Assembly (NCBI RefSeq): GCF_028209395.1
Contig: NZ_JAQLDQ010000001.1
Span: 62,001-126,000, forward strand
Source: Collinsella aerofaciens
GTDB lineage: Bacteria > Actinomycetota > Coriobacteriia > Coriobacteriales > Coriobacteriaceae
Direction: 5' to 3'
DNA length: 64,000 bases
Shown: one piece after another, positions 62,236-64,000 of the stretch
How positions within the stretch are numbered: the first letter of the stretch is position 1
Layout: each line of letters opens with the position of its first letter
Notes under the pieces: model-generated
Told to the model about the DNA's origin: nothing
Databases searched by the model: none
The model's input: the letters and a program-made list of their open reading frames with translations, nothing else
Position numbers and translations under genes: made by a program

Positions 62236-62403
62236 GGCTTGACGCTGCGCCGGCCCCAAGCACCCCATCTCGCCCCTCAAGCCGTCGCTCGCGTACCAAA
62301 GTACGCGTCGCTCCTCTTTCGGGGCGACCTGGGGCACTTGGAACCGGCTCGCTGCGCTGCCATAACATGCCAAAAAGGGACAGGCATCTTTGTGGTGGTT
62401 TTT
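62235..62403 (+). repeat. Composite hairpin repeat, copy 3, fused to a degenerate AAGGGACAG repeat
   Basis: CTTGACGCTGC tag, outer arms 62249-62260 and 62337-62348, intermediate pairing CGCCCC/GGGGCG, and a central hairpin CGCGTAC-CAAA-GTACGCG (62290-62307), then GCTCGCTG and CATAACATGCC as in copies 1 and 2. Directly joined at 62372-62403 is a half copy of the CCACCACAAAGGG terminator repeat. Confidence 0.6.
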
Positions 62404-62414
62404 GCAAAAAAGCT

Positions 62415-62445
62415 TTGACTTAAAGTTAGCTCAAGGTGTCATAAT
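62415..62445 (+). promoter_or_regulatory. Promoter of the histidine-phosphatase gene
   Basis: TTGACT (62415-62420) and CATAAT (62440-62445) with a long 19-base spacer. Confidence 0.6.
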
Positions 62446-62477
62446 CGCTGACAAACGATTGCGATCACGGAGGCCTC

Positions 62478-63062
62478 ATGTCAAAACTGTACTTTATGCG
62501 TCACGGTCAAACGCTCTTTAACTTGCTTCGTCGCAAGCAGGGCTGGTGTGACTCGCCGCTCACCGAGCTGGGAATCGAGCAGGCTAAAACTGTCGGTGCG
62601 ACCCTGCGAGGGCGTGGCCTTACGTTTGACCATGCGTACAGTTCGACGTCCGAGCGTGCGTGCGACACGCTTGAGCTTGCGTTCCCCGGTCAGCCTTACG
62701 AGCGCGTCAAGGGCCTTAAGGAGTGGAACTTTGGCAAATTTGAGGGCGCGAGCGAGGATTTGAATCCGCGCCTGCCGTACGGCGATTTTTACAAGCAGTA
62801 TGACGGCGAGGGCGAAGTCGAGTTTCGCGAGCGTATGATGGCGACCATCACCGAGTTCATGCAGCGCCCTGGACATGAGAGCGTGTTGTGCGTGAGCCAT
62901 GGCGCCGCAGCGGCTCAGGTCATGCGCGGCGTGGGCGTGGAGCCGCTCAAGATGAAGCACCGCATTGGCAACTGCTGTGTGCTCGAACTCGACTTTGATG
63001 CTACTACCGGCACATTTGCTCTTGCAGATTTGTACAACCCCTACGGCACCCCGCGCGAGTAA
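62478..63062 (+). CDS. Histidine phosphatase family protein (phosphoglycerate-mutase-like)
   Basis: 194 aa. N-terminal RHGQT with catalytic His9, the phosphate-pocket Arg in SSTSERACDTLEL, the acidic KEWNFGKFEG, and the second His in SHGAAAA. Relatives dephosphorylate small metabolites; cofactor-dependent mutase activity is less likely because the protein is short. GGAGG seven bases before ATG. Followed by a repeat-type terminator. Confidence 0.9.
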   Translation: MSKLYFMRHGQTLFNLLRRKQGWCDSPLTELGIEQAKTVGATLRGRGLTFDHAYSSTSERACDTLELAFPGQPYERVKGLKEWNFGKFEGASEDLNPRLPYGDFYKQYDGEGEVEFRERMMATITEFMQRPGHESVLCVSHGAAAAQVMRGVGVEPLKMKHRIGNCCVLELDFDATTGTFALADLYNPYGTPRE

Positions 63063-63080
63063 CATCGGGGCATCAGCTAA

Positions 63081-63120
63081 AACCACCACAAAGGGGCCAG
63101 GCACCTTTGTGGTGGTTTTG
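63081..63120 (+). terminator. Repeat-derived terminator of the phosphatase gene
   Basis: AACCACCACAAAGG and CCTTTGTGGTGGTT, 14 perfect pairs around GGCCAGGCA, followed by TTTT. Same family as 47756-47792. Confidence 0.85.
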
Positions 63121-63171
63121 CCGTTTACAGGCGATTTCCTACCGTTCAGCGGACTTTCGCACCAATGGGGC

Positions 63172-63309
63172 TTACGCTGCATGCAAGTTTCATCCTACAA
63201 TCGCCCACGTGCTCACAAGTTTGTTACTCCTCTGGAGGCATCACTTGCGCATAATAGAAGACGAGGAATATCGCCCCGTCGTCTAGCGCCGATGTCCGAG
63301 GAGTTTTTT
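63172..63309 (+). promoter_or_regulatory. Leader of the antiterminator gene with RAT-like element
   Basis: A plausible promoter (TTACGC 63172-63177, TACAAT 63196-63201) precedes AGTTTGTTACTCCTCTGGAGGCA (about 63219-63240), which resembles the ribonucleic antiterminator target bound by LicT/SacT proteins. ACTCCTC in it (63226-63232) is complementary to GAGGAGT (63298-63304), which contains the Shine-Dalgarno and runs into six Ts. Alternative folding could therefore control the gene by its own product. Confidence 0.5.
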
Positions 63310-63310
63310 C

Positions 63311-64000
63311 ATGCTCATTTTAAAGAAGATCAACAATAACGTTGCTCTCGCCGCCAGCGATGACGGCCGAGAGGTTGTTGTCTTTGGCAAGGGCATCGGT
63401 TTTCACGAGATGCCCTACGAGCTTGCCGATGAGTCGCTCATCCAGCGCAAATTCTATAACGTTCCCGAGAGCCTGCAGGATATGGTCGGCACACTTACCG
63501 ACGACGTTCTGCTCGCGGCAAGCGACATTGCCTGCTTCGCATCCCAGCAGCTTGGTTGCAAGCTGTCCGGTGGCCTGCCCTTTATCCTGGCAGATCACCT
63601 GCAGTTTGCCGTTCAGCGCGACGACGACCAGATCAGCGCTCCCAACCCGCTCGAGCATGAGGTGGCTTTCATCTACCCGCGTGAGCTCGAAATCGGTCAG
63701 GCCGCGCTCGCCATCGTGCAAAAGCACACCGGCGCCAAGCTGGGTCAGAACGAGGCCACGAGCATCGCGCTCCACATCGTTAACGCCGAGGTCGACGGCA
63801 TGGGCCGCGCCAAGGACATGGACTTCATCATGAAGAGCACCCGCGTGCTTGACGAGGTAACCCATTCCGTGGAAAAGCAGCTCGGCTGCTCGCTCGACAC
63901 GGCGTCGTACTGCTACATTCGCTTTCTTGCGCACCTGCGCTTTTTGGTTCGCCGCCTTGTTAAGGGCAGCTGCACGCAGACCGAGAACTCCTCACTGTTT
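63311..64000 (+). CDS. BglG/LicT-family transcription antiterminator (3' end outside window)
   Basis: First 230 residues of an RNA-binding antiterminator regulated by PTS phosphorylation. Residues 1-55 form the CAT RNA-binding domain (MLILKKINNNVALA, VVFGKGIGF). PRD1 has His96 (ADHLQFAV) and His155 (ALHIVN). PRD2 begins near residue 172 and shows His208 (RFLAHLRFLVRRL). The frame is open to the window end. GAGGAG Shine-Dalgarno. A beta-glucoside or related PTS operon is expected downstream. Confidence 0.93.
   Translation, partial: MLILKKINNNVALAASDDGREVVVFGKGIGFHEMPYELADESLIQRKFYNVPESLQDMVGTLTDDVLLAASDIACFASQQLGCKLSGGLPFILADHLQFAVQRDDDQISAPNPLEHEVAFIYPRELEIGQAALAIVQKHTGAKLGQNEATSIALHIVNAEVDGMGRAKDMDFIMKSTRVLDEVTHSVEKQLGCSLDTASYCYIRFLAHLRFLVRRLVKGSCTQTENSSLF

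Overview
The window is about 64 kb of moderately high-GC chromosome, densely packed with genes on both strands. The protein repertoire and gene order suggest a gut actinobacterium of class Coriobacteriia, most like Collinsella. This is inference from the sequence alone and was not checked against a database. No prophage, transposase, rRNA or CRISPR array is visible.

Layout. 1-5.8 kb: 3' end of serS, a small unknown gene, four tRNA-Arg(ACG) genes (three starting exactly 236 bp apart), an 813-aa TPR-like protein and tRNA-Ser(GCT), with unusual tRNA-tail repeat modules between them. 5.8-14.8 kb: a D,D-carboxypeptidase divergent from a VanRS-like two-component pair, then pstB with a PhoBR-like pair, then a tyrosine-kinase/phosphatase exopolysaccharide control cassette. 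14.8-26.6 kb: GNAT, htpG, two tandem YhgE/Pip membrane proteins, an EamA exporter, an M20 amidohydrolase and a broken MFS transporter. 26.6-36.7 kb: hisS, ppc, a leftward larB-larC-tetR operon, serB and aspS. 36.8-45.6 kb: an HPr paralogue, a feoA-feoA-feoB-Cys-rich iron operon, an OYE-type reductase, GntR and LacI regulators, and a HEPN/nucleotidyltransferase toxin-antitoxin pair whose antitoxin carries an extra DinJ-like domain. 45.7-54.4 kb: an aberrant glutamine-synthetase-like gene with a GlnR-like regulator, an HtrA protease, ligA, and a leftward MATE-MerR operon. 54.7-64 kb: a heterodimeric ABC exporter, a DUF559-like gene between two copies of a palindrome, moaA and a moaC-mobB fusion, a histidine phosphatase, and the 5' part of a LicT/BglG-type antiterminator that runs off the end.

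The most distinctive content is intergenic: several families of long hairpin repeats. The most interesting is a roughly 135-bp module found after two of the tRNA-Arg genes and after the tRNA-Ser gene. It begins with an inverted T-arm, contains three hairpins that keep pairing although their bases differ, and ends with a direct copy of the 3' end of that same tRNA. A second family sits after htpG, the YhgE pair and moaC-mobB and shows compensatory base changes as well. Together with the toxin-antitoxin fusion, the glutamine synthetase lacking metal ligands, the HPr with Asp46 and the DUF559-like cassette, these are the items most worth following up.
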